A program made the position numbers and the translations under genes. From Xanthobacteraceae bacterium (GTDB lineage Bacteria > Pseudomonadota > Alphaproteobacteria > Rhizobiales > Xanthobacteraceae): DNA of 6,349 nt. Every line of letters starts with the position of its first letter. Positions within the stretch are counted from its first letter, which is position 1. The stretch covers positions 1 through 6,349 of the forward strand of contig JASHVC010000826.1 in NCBI GenBank assembly GCA_030039655.1, in the 5' to 3' direction. This document shows, piece by piece, positions 1 through 5,654 of this stretch. The notes under the pieces were generated by a model, which was not told the DNA's origin, did no database searches, and saw only the letters and a program-made list of their open reading frames with translations.

Positions 1-840
1 GAAGTCGTTGAGATAGAGCCACACCGTGGCGCCGACCAGCGGCCCAAATAAATTGCCAGCACCGCCGATAGCGGTCTGCATGACCAACTGGCCAGACGTA
101 TCAAACATGAATGCATCTGGTGGCATGAAGCCTTGCATGACGCCGAGCAGGCCGCCGGCAAAGCCTGCATACGCGGCCGCGATAACGAATGCGGTCAGTT
201 TGTAACCATGGATGTTGTAGCCGACGGCGGCGGCGCGCAGCGGATTATCGCGGATGGCGCTCAGGATGGCGCCGACCGGTGAGCGCACGATGCGCAGCGC
301 GATGACGATACCGACGAAAAACCAGAAGGCGAAGAAGACGTAGAGCGACCAGTCGGTGTTGAACTTGAAGACCTTGAAGCCGAGGTTCAAGGTCGGGGTC
401 GGCACGCCTGGCAGGCCGTTCTCGCCGCCCGTATAGGCCGACAGTGGATTGAACTCGACGAAGAAGAAGACTTCGGCGATCGCCACCGTGATCATGGCGA
501 AGTAGATACCGGTACGCCGCAGTGCGATGAGGCCGACCAGAAACCCGACGATCGCCGCCGCGACCAGGCCGATGAGCAGTGCGAGCCAAACATTGGGCAG
601 ATTAAGCTGTGTGAGCAGATACGCGGCGACCATTCCGCCGGTGCCAAAGAAGGCGGACTGCCCGAAGGAGAGCAGGCCAGTGAAACCAAACAAGATGTCG
701 AAGCCGATACCGAACAGGCCCCATATCAGGATGCGATTAATCGTTGTCGGCGCAAAGCCAAGATACGGCAGAATGAACGGCGTGACGATCAGCCCCATGG
801 CCGTCAGCGCCTCGACAAGAAAAGGACGTTGCCTGAGCAT
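1..840 (-). CDS. livM: Branched-chain amino acid/amide ABC transporter permease LivM (C-terminus cut by window edge)
   Basis: Inner-membrane permease that forms the channel of a Liv/HAAT-type ABC importer together with LivH. The frame is open from ATG at 840 to the window edge, giving 280 residues without a stop; family members usually have about 300-350, so only a short C-terminal part should be missing. Family signatures are visible: GLLSFGQSAFFGTGGM at about residues 55-70, RRTGIYFAMITVAIAE at 109-123, and the cytoplasmic ATPase-contact loop AIRDNPLRAAAVGYN at 195-209, followed by AGFAGGLLG and AIGGAGNLFGPLVGA near the end. Several long hydrophobic stretches fit a multi-span membrane protein. 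It starts 13 bases after livH ends and has no good Shine-Dalgarno, which suggests translational coupling. The ATPase genes livG/livF should follow off the left edge. The transported substrate cannot be read from this subunit. Family call is firm. Confidence 0.95.
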   Translation of the reverse strand, partial: MLRQRPFLVEALTAMGLIVTPFILPYLGFAPTTINRILIWGLFGIGFDILFGFTGLLSFGQSAFFGTGGMVAAYLLTQLNLPNVWLALLIGLVAAAIVGFLVGLIALRRTGIYFAMITVAIAEVFFFVEFNPLSAYTGGENGLPGVPTPTLNLGFKVFKFNTDWSLYVFFAFWFFVGIVIALRIVRSPVGAILSAIRDNPLRAAAVGYNIHGYKLTAFVIAAAYAGFAGGLLGVMQGFMPPDAFMFDTSGQLVMQTAIGGAGNLFGPLVGATVWLYLNDF

Positions 841-857
841 TATATCGCTGCGCTCAT
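838..857 (-). promoter_or_regulatory. Five-codon mini-ORF bridging livH and livM (possible translational coupling)
   Basis: On the minus strand the livH stop TGA (856-854) lies inside ATGA, whose ATG (857-855) opens a frame encoding MSAAI. That frame ends in TAA (842-840), whose last base is also the A of the livM ATG (840-838). The order is therefore ATGA, four codons, TAATG. Such stop/start overlaps are known to pass terminating ribosomes to the next start. livM lacks a convincing ribosome-binding site of its own, which fits coupling. That the mini-ORF is used is inference; it could be chance. Confidence 0.35.
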
Positions 858-1729
858 TCTCGGCCGACGGTGCCGAGCAGGCCGTATGGCCGTAAGACCA
901 GGACCAGCGTCATGGCAACGAAGAGCATGACGTAGGCGTAGCCCGGGTTGAACATCGAAGTAATGCTGATGATCTCGCCGGCGATCAGGCCACCAAGAAC
1001 CGCTCCGGGAAAGGAGCCAACGCCACCGATGACGACGACGACGAAGGTCTGCACCAGGATTCCTTCGCCACTGTCGGGGGCGATCGACACCACCGGGGCA
1101 TTGACGATGCCTGCAAAGCCCGCCGCCATGGCGCCGATACCGAACACCAGCATGAAAATTTTGTAGACGTCGATGCCGAGCGAATCGACCATGACCGAAT
1201 CTTCGATTCCGGCGCGGACGATCATGCCGATGCGGCTGCGATAAAGCACGAAATAGAGCGCCAAGAGCGCGACCGCGACGATGCCGAGCAATGCCAGCCG
1301 GTAGGTCGGGTAGAACATGAACCCGAGCGACGTAATTCCCACCAGTGGTGGGGGCGGCGGAACAGCCTTCGACAGGCTGCCGAAGAAATACCGCACTGTC
1401 TCCACGAAGACGATGCCGAGGCCAAAGGTGACGAGCAACTGGTCTTCATGCGGCCTGGAATAAAAGCCGCGGATGATCACCCGCTCGGTCAGTACGCCGA
1501 CAACCATGACGAAGAGCGAGCCGGCGATGACCGCGACGATAAACGAGCCGGTATGGGTATAGGCTACCCAGCCCGCATAGCCGCCGAGCATAAACATGGC
1601 GCCGTGCGCGAGGTTGAGGACGCCGAGTGTGCCATAGATGATCGTCAGGCCGGACGAAATCAGCGCGAGCAGTGCGCCGAGCACGAGCCCGTTAAAGCAC
1701 TGCGAAATGAAATTACCCCAGCTGATCAC
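854..1729 (-). CDS. livH: Branched-chain amino acid/amide ABC transporter permease LivH
   Basis: Second inner-membrane permease of the Liv/HAAT importer, pairing with LivM. From the GTG at 1729 the protein is 291 residues, the usual LivH length. It begins VISWGNFISQCFNGLVLGAL and shows the family landmarks SSGLTIIYGTLGVLNLAHGA (about 25-44), the cytoplasmic loop RAGIEDSVMVDSLGID (172-187), VVVIGGVGSFPGAVLGGLIA (231-250) and the C-terminal LRPYGLLG (279-286). The frame stays open up to an ATG at 1894, but that extension is Arg/Pro/Ser-rich, unlike the family, and would run through a strong hairpin, so the GTG is preferred. No clear Shine-Dalgarno precedes it. A three-codon ATG frame (1737-1726) overlaps the GTG. 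Residues 124-128 are five consecutive prolines. The stop codon overlaps the start of a five-codon mini-ORF leading to livM. Confidence 0.94.
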   Translation of the reverse strand: MISWGNFISQCFNGLVLGALLALISSGLTIIYGTLGVLNLAHGAMFMLGGYAGWVAYTHTGSFIVAVIAGSLFVMVVGVLTERVIIRGFYSRPHEDQLLVTFGLGIVFVETVRYFFGSLSKAVPPPPPLVGITSLGFMFYPTYRLALLGIVAVALLALYFVLYRSRIGMIVRAGIEDSVMVDSLGIDVYKIFMLVFGIGAMAAGFAGIVNAPVVSIAPDSGEGILVQTFVVVVIGGVGSFPGAVLGGLIAGEIISITSMFNPGYAYVMLFVAMTLVLVLRPYGLLGTVGRE

Positions 1730-1812
1730 GCGTTCATTCGCAGTTGGTGCATCCGCCTCAGCCGGCCATCCGTCTTGAGACGGGCATGCAGAAGTCTTCC
1801 GGGATAGACAAA

Positions 1813-1849
1813 CTTCGGAGGGCCGCGCTCCTTGCGCGTCCCTCCGAAG
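1813..1849 (-). terminator. Strong hairpin between substrate-binding protein gene and livH (attenuator, processing or stability element)
   Basis: Arms CTTCGGAGGG (1813-1822) and CCCTCCGAAG (1840-1849) pair perfectly over 10 bp. After one mismatch (1823/1839), CGCGC (1824-1828) pairs with GCGCG (1834-1838) around a five-base loop. Read on the transcribed minus strand the hairpin is followed by TTTGTC, a weak U tract; on the plus strand there is none. It lies 55 bases past the binding-protein stop and 84 bases before livH. In importer operons such structures commonly terminate part of the transcription or protect the upstream mRNA from 3' decay, favouring the binding protein over the permeases. 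A weaker inverted repeat, GCCTTC/GAAGGC (1860-1865 and 1882-1887), lies just upstream. Confidence 0.6.
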
Positions 1850-1903
1850 GAGAAACCACGCCTTCCCCGCATTGCTGCGAAGAAGGCCTTGCAACAGCGG
1901 CCG

Positions 1904-3283
1904 TTAGACGTAGTCGCCGAGATTGCAACCGAACGCGTCAGGCTTCTGCATCAGCGGCTCGCCCGGCACGACTTCCAGAACTTCCCAGTAATCCTCGGGG
2001 TTCTTCATGTCGCTCTGCTTCTTGCCGCGGACGATGACGACCGGACGGACCAATTGGTGATCGGCCGCGCGGAAGTGCACGTCGCCTACCATCGAGTCGA
2101 AGTTTTCACCCTTTTCGAACTGCTTGATGACATCGGGCGGATAGAACGAGCCGGCCTCTGACACCATGCGCGCCCATATGGCGAAAGACATGTAGGCATT
2201 CTCGGCGCCCCACTCCGGCCGATAGCTATATTTCTTCTGGAAGGCGTCGACGAACATCTTGGCCAACGGGTACTTGTCTTCGAGCGTCCACCAGAAGTCC
2301 GTTGCGGCATAGACGCCGGCGATGAGTTCCTGATTACCCACTTCTTTGGCGAGGAAGGGGATCTGGTAGGGAACCACAAGCGTCATCTTCGGCAGAATGC
2401 CGAACTGCTTGGCCTGCTGGATCGACAGCACCGCGTCGCGGCCCCAATTGACGTTGATCAGGTACTCGGCCCCGGAGTTGGCGATGTTGGTCAGGTACTG
2501 GCTGAAGTCCTGGGTGCCGAGCGGCGAGATCTGGTTGGTCACCATGGTCCAGCCGCCGTTCTTGGTCAGATAGTCGTTCACCGACTTGGTGACGGTGTGG
2601 CCGTAGGTGTAGTCCGGCGTCATGAACGCCGCCTTTTTGTCCTTGCCGAAAGCCTTCAGCAAGACCGGACCGATCGCGTTCGCCGCTGTCTCGCCGTAGA
2701 AGTTCTGGCGGAAGCCGTAGCGCACGCAGTCCTTGCCGGTGGTGTCGTTGGAGCCCGAGATGCCGGTGACGTAGAGGATATGCTCGCGTTGGGCGAAGTG
2801 ATTGAGCGCCACTGCGACTGCGCTCGAGGTCGAGCCGGTCATCAAGACGATCTTGTTGTCGGTGATAAATTTCTGCTGCTCCTGCACCGCGTCGTTCGGC
2901 TTGGCGCCGCTATCGGCAACGAGCAGGTTCACTTGCTTGCCGAGCAGGCCCTTGGTCACCTTCGGGGCGATCTTCTGCAGGAGCGGATCGCCGTTGTTGA
3001 TGTGCTCGACTGCGAGCTGCCAGCCCTTTAGTTCGTCTTCGCCTTGTACCGCGTAGGAGCCGGTGCGCGGCACAGCTGCACCGACATTGACCGTGCCGCC
3101 CTCGGAGCCCGCCGGCCACGTACCGATCGGGGGCTTATCGTCAGCCGCAGCCGAAGTGATGAATTGGAAGCGCCCGGGGACACCCGCCGAGAGGACGCCA
3201 AGGCCCGCGCTGGTTGCGGCGGCTTGCCGCAGCAAACGCCGCCGTGACAGCCCGTTAGAAGAGGGGTTTTTGCTGGAAGTCAT
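1904..3283 (-). CDS. Tat-exported substrate-binding protein of a Liv/HAAT-type ABC importer
   Basis: Periplasmic ligand-binding subunit that would deliver a small amide or amino-acid-like substrate to the LivH/LivM channel. The start at 3283 gives 459 residues and is fixed by an AGGGAGA ribosome site five bases upstream; the in-frame extension to 3445 is not protein-like. The N-terminus has a twin-arginine motif, LSRRRLLR (12-19), then a hydrophobic stretch and a plausible cleavage after ITSAAA (47), so export as a folded protein by Tat is likely. The mature part fits the type-1 periplasmic binding fold: VNVGAAVPRTGSYAVQGEDE (65-84), the ligand-site-like GSTSSAVAVALN (150-161) and YVTGISGSNDTTGKD (171-185), and TPDYTYGHTVTKSVNDY (222-238) opening the second lobe. 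It may bind amino acids, amides or urea-like compounds; the exact ligand cannot be read. First gene of the liv unit here, separated from livH by 174 bases. Confidence 0.95.
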   Translation of the reverse strand: MTSSKNPSSNGLSRRRLLRQAAATSAGLGVLSAGVPGRFQFITSAAADDKPPIGTWPAGSEGGTVNVGAAVPRTGSYAVQGEDELKGWQLAVEHINNGDPLLQKIAPKVTKGLLGKQVNLLVADSGAKPNDAVQEQQKFITDNKIVLMTGSTSSAVAVALNHFAQREHILYVTGISGSNDTTGKDCVRYGFRQNFYGETAANAIGPVLLKAFGKDKKAAFMTPDYTYGHTVTKSVNDYLTKNGGWTMVTNQISPLGTQDFSQYLTNIANSGAEYLINVNWGRDAVLSIQQAKQFGILPKMTLVVPYQIPFLAKEVGNQELIAGVYAATDFWWTLEDKYPLAKMFVDAFQKKYSYRPEWGAENAYMSFAIWARMVSEAGSFYPPDVIKQFEKGENFDSMVGDVHFRAADHQLVRPVVIVRGKKQSDMKNPEDYWEVLEVVPGEPLMQKPDAFGCNLGDYV

Positions 3284-3288
3284 GTGAT

Positions 3289-3295
3289 TCTCCCT
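3289..3295 (-). promoter_or_regulatory. Ribosome-binding site of the substrate-binding protein gene
   Basis: On the minus strand AGGGAGA sits five bases before the ATG at 3283. This is the best Shine-Dalgarno match among the importer genes and decides the start against the longer frame to 3445. The contrast with the poor sites before livH and livM suggests the binding protein is translated more strongly than the permeases. Confidence 0.75.
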
Positions 3296-3455
3296 AGTTG
3301 GATGCTCTGCAACTGTTGAATTTGTCCCCTTAATTGGGGGAATCTTTAAGAGTTCTTGTCGGTTCCAGAGTACGCTGCGACCGATCCCTAAGAGCGCCGG
3401 ACGGAATGCCGGACAAAAAGCCAGAGATAATGGCCCTTTATACAAGGCCCCGCGC

Positions 3456-3485
3456 TTTATCGGGCCGACCGGGCGGCAAAATCAA
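3456..3485 (-). promoter_or_regulatory. Weak sigma-70-like promoter candidate for the liv unit
   Basis: The 236 bases between the TIR gene stop and the binding-protein start hold no gene. On the minus strand TTGATT (3485-3480) and GATAAA (3461-3456) are separated by 18 bases, each matching four of six consensus positions, which would place the transcript start near 3449. A TATAAA lies a little further on (3443-3438) without a good -35 partner. Around it are three GC-rich arms, GGCCC at 3432 and 3446 and GGGCC at 3462, that can form alternative short hairpins and might terminate the TIR transcript instead. No sigma-54 -24/-12 site was found by eye. Readthrough from the TIR unit cannot be excluded. 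Confidence 0.25.
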
Positions 3486-3519
3486 GTTGAACTAAAGTCG
3501 TTATCCGGCAGCCCTTTAC

Positions 3520-4482
3520 TTAGGCCGAATCAAATGTGCGTGGGTTTTGCGCCGCGCTGGCTGCCGGCGCTGGCGATGGCGTAGCCCCCGGTCTTTGCGA
3601 ACCATGCCGCGCGACCATCGCGTGGGTGCGCCGGTCGCGATAAACCCACCCCATCACATTGGTGCCAAGCGTCACGGTGGTGATGATCGTGAAATACTCG
3701 ATGACCTCCTGCCAATCCCTCGCATGCTGGGGGATGAAATTCCAAAGGCTGAATGGGGCTGTTGAATCGTTGAGTGCCGTGACGGCCGCGATCATGCCGA
3801 TAGCTGATGCGAACCCCAGTGCGGCCCCGGTGATGAGGGTTGCCACGGTGCGAAAGCGGATGTGAAAGCAGAGGCCGAACCCCAGCGCTGCCGCTATGGC
3901 GATGATGGCAAGCCGTAAGTACAGTGGGTTGGTATCGATCTTGAACAGGATGACGTACTGACTCAAAAGCACGAGCGCGAATGGCAGCACTAGATAGGCC
4001 GACGTGAACACAATCCAGAATTGCAAGCTCAACTGATCGATGGCGTGAAACAATCGCTCCATGTCGGAGGAAAACTCGTCACCCGACCTGACCACGAGGG
4101 CGTTGAGATAGGGGAGTTGCCCGAGACTTTCCGGCAGGTCCGCTTCCTTCGGCATGCCGGAGCCGTTCACCAGTACCGGCAGTACCGCGCGGTGGTTGGC
4201 AAAGGCTGTTTCGACCTCCGCCCGCACCGGGTCGTCCGCATCAAAGATGCGAGGTTTGGCTTCCGCACGCGGGCCGGCCCAGTCCTTCCCAATCACCGCC
4301 ACCATGACGAGCGCGCGTTCGAGGGCCTGCGTGATGTGAACGCGGTAATCGGCAGAAAGCAGGATGGAGTCGATATCGATATAGACCGAACTCTTGCCGT
4401 AGCGCGCCACGAGCTGCTCGTGAATGCGCCTGACAATCTCTTTTGAATCAGCGCGCCGGTAGGAAATAAGGATGACTGGCAT
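3520..4482 (-). CDS. TIR-domain protein with four predicted transmembrane segments
   Basis: The 320-residue protein has an N-terminal bacterial TIR domain (about 1-135) and a membrane domain. TIR landmarks are ILISYRRADS (4-13), VYIDIDSI (33-40), ALERALVMVAVIGKDW (54-69), DDPVRAEVETAF (83-94) and AVLPVLVNG (99-107). E89 in VRAEVE aligns with the glutamate that is catalytic in NAD-cleaving TIR enzymes, so activity is possible but unproven. Hydrophobic spans lie at about 154-180, 188-210, 213-237 and 259-281. Basic residues in the short 208-212 turn and after 281 predict both termini in the cytoplasm, with TIR facing inside. The tail (296-320) is Pro/Ala/Ser-rich. The start at 4482 places ISYRR at the usual N-terminal position; the ribosome site is weak. 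It lies 31 bases after a secreted-protein gene, probably in the same transcript. Bacterial TIR proteins act in phage defence, host interaction or NAD signalling; the role here is unknown. Confidence 0.9.
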   Translation of the reverse strand: MPVILISYRRADSKEIVRRIHEQLVARYGKSSVYIDIDSILLSADYRVHITQALERALVMVAVIGKDWAGPRAEAKPRIFDADDPVRAEVETAFANHRAVLPVLVNGSGMPKEADLPESLGQLPYLNALVVRSGDEFSSDMERLFHAIDQLSLQFWIVFTSAYLVLPFALVLLSQYVILFKIDTNPLYLRLAIIAIAAALGFGLCFHIRFRTVATLITGAALGFASAIGMIAAVTALNDSTAPFSLWNFIPQHARDWQEVIEYFTIITTVTLGTNVMGWVYRDRRTHAMVARHGSQRPGATPSPAPAASAAQNPRTFDSA

Positions 4483-4513
4483 CGCCGCCTACGCCGGTTG
4501 CTGTGGCCTTACG

Positions 4514-4969
4514 CTATTTCTCCACATCGAAGTGGATGTCGGCTTGCCCCTCGTGCCCGGCGGAATCCCTGACAGTGATCATGATGCGATGGTCGCCCGC
4601 CGGCACTTCCGCGCCGGGCATGTCTATCCCGTTGGCGCTGGCATAGGGTTTGACCCGCGCAGTGAGATCGATAGCGGGTATTCTCTTGTAGACGACCGTC
4701 AGCGTGTCAAGATTGATTTGCGTGCCGCCGTGCGGTTCGAACTTCACCTTGAAGCCAAAAGGCGACTGAATCATTCCGGTCTTCGGCGGCGGATAAACGA
4801 CAACGATATCGGGCCCGCGCTCGATACCGGAGCGAAGCAGGGAGTTATCGGCTGGCAGCTCTGCCTCGTGCTCGGTAATGAGCGTAGCGGCCGCCGCGGG
4901 GGTTGCCAGCAACGCGCCCGCCAGCGCCGCAGCTGCAAGCCGCAGTGTGCGATAGCTCCCAGTCAGCAT
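4514..4969 (-). CDS. Small secreted protein of unknown function, probably beta-sandwich
   Basis: A 151-residue protein that I cannot assign to a characterised family; the style resembles conserved hypothetical proteins of Bradyrhizobium-type genomes. It starts with a Sec signal peptide: basic residues to R10, hydrophobic LAAAALAGALLATPAAA (11-27), and an AxA-type cleavage site near residue 27. The mature part has alternating strand-like segments, such as DIVVVYPPP (54-62), FGFKVKFEPHGG (71-82), LDTLTVVYK (87-95), DLTARVKPY (100-108), and the ending HRIMITVRDSAGHEGQADIHFDVEK. This looks like an immunoglobulin-like or cadherin-like sandwich. There are no cysteines, no lipobox and no membrane anchor after the signal, so a soluble periplasmic or secreted protein is expected. 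GAGGGG four bases before the ATG at 4969 supports the start. The TIR-membrane gene follows after 31 bases, suggesting co-transcription. Function not known. Confidence 0.8.
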   Translation of the reverse strand: MLTGSYRTLRLAAAALAGALLATPAAAATLITEHEAELPADNSLLRSGIERGPDIVVVYPPPKTGMIQSPFGFKVKFEPHGGTQINLDTLTVVYKRIPAIDLTARVKPYASANGIDMPGAEVPAGDHRIMITVRDSAGHEGQADIHFDVEK

Positions 4970-5002
4970 AGTTCCCCTCGGAATGGCCCGGCAAGTTGCC
5001 CG

Positions 5003-5435
5003 TCATCCGCGAGTATAACCGGACCCGCCCCCGATCGACAGATGGCGCTTTAGCACACCTTCGTCAACGGAAGGTAAGTCGCTCACAGTCGCGGCGCCGA
5101 TATCGAGCCACTCTCCGAATCCCATCCTCTCCAACGACGCGAACACTATCGCTTCAATGATGTTGTTCGAGCCGTGTATTTTGTTGGTCGTCTTCCTGGG
5201 GGAGGGGCTTACCCGGAAGCCAGTGCCTGTGGCCGGACCATACTCCGTCCTCAGGCTTGCCGGTCCCCAACGGTTTAGGCCAGCTGCGACCGGACCGCGC
5301 ACTGTTTCGAGGACATGTCAACACGGAGATCGCTGCGAGATTGATCAGCCCCGCGAACAAACCAATGCCGGTGGCCGCCGTGACGACCCGGTCCTTGCAC
5401 GATACAGGTGTCTCTGCGGCGGTGCGCTCATTCAT
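5003..5435 (-). pseudogene. Possible small frameshifted gene (two overlapping reading frames)
   Basis: Two minus-strand frames overlap here and neither is convincing alone. One starts at ATG 5435 after AGAGG eight bases upstream, and reads MNERTAAETPVSCKDRVV followed by a hydrophobic segment TAATGIGLFAGLINLAAISV. It then becomes Trp/Pro/Gln-rich and stops at 5154. The other frame stops at 5003 and its last part looks protein-like: NNIIEAIVFASLERMGFGEW, then LDIGAATVSDLPSVDEGVLK. The distance 5435-5003 is one base more than a multiple of three, so one small indel would join them into about 144 residues. The join would fall somewhere around 5160-5320. The 5003 stop is 33 bases before the secreted-protein start, a normal operon spacing. 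I recognise no family. Alternatives are two chance frames or two unrelated small genes. Confidence 0.22.
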
Positions 5436-5570
5436 TGCGACGACCTCTGCCAGCCAAGCTTTGGCTCTGCATTCCGGCGCTGCGCTGAGTGTTGTGACTT
5501 TAAATACTAATACTCGCCGCCTCAACCCATTTGTCCGAGAAGTTCCCTCGGGCCTCCATGGGCATGACAG

Positions 5571-5595
5571 ACTCGTGACGACCACGAGTTGGTCG
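5571..5595. promoter_or_regulatory. Two overlapping inverted repeats upstream of the monooxygenase (operator candidate)
   Basis: ACTCGTG (5571-5577) and CACGAGT (5583-5589) are perfect 7-base arms around a 5-base spacer. CGACCA (5579-5584) and TGGTCG (5590-5595) are perfect 6-base arms, also around 5 bases, and share sequence with the first dyad. The block ends 59 bases before the monooxygenase ATG, a position suited to a dimeric regulator. As RNA the two stems would be mutually exclusive. No regulator gene is in the window and the motif is not one I recognise. Confidence 0.35.
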
Positions 5596-5654
5596 CCGCA
5601 GCGCGTGTTTCGGAATGTTTGCGAATTCTTCCAAACCGGTCGACAATTGCCGGC

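Larger units (their letters stand above)
4970..5654. other. 685-base region without a confident gene, between divergent transcription units
   Basis: This separates the minus-strand secreted-protein/TIR unit from the plus-strand monooxygenase. It should hold the promoter of the monooxygenase and either the promoter of the secreted-protein gene or a degraded gene (see 5003-5435). The AT-rich patch at 5497-5515 stands out from the GC-rich surroundings and is a natural promoter position, but no well-spaced -35/-10 pair could be matched on either strand. Overlapping inverted repeats lie at 5571-5595. The plus-strand open frame 5257-5658 has an amino-acid composition typical of noncoding frames. 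No tRNA, rRNA, insertion sequence or CRISPR-like repeat was seen. Confidence 0.6.

Noticed and set aside
1730..1894. N-terminal extension of LivH from an ATG at 1894
   Set aside because: The extra 55 residues are unlike the family, run through the strong hairpin, and the GTG at 1729 gives the normal length.
2597..3031. 144-residue plus-strand frame inside the binding-protein gene
   Set aside because: Antisense to conserved periplasmic-binding-protein motifs; explained by the codon bias of that gene.
3396..3414. Direct repeat GCCGGAC at 3396 and 3408 in the liv leader
   Set aside because: Only seven bases of GC-rich sequence twice, with no symmetry or further copies; chance is likely.
3284..3445. 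N-terminal extension of the substrate-binding protein from 3445
   Set aside because: The Shine-Dalgarno before 3283 and the Tat motif close to that start fix it; the extension is not protein-like and spans the leader region.
4472..5053. 193-residue plus-strand frame opposite the secreted-protein gene
   Set aside because: The minus-strand frame has a signal peptide, a ribosome site and normal protein composition; the plus frame is a shadow with a low-complexity end.
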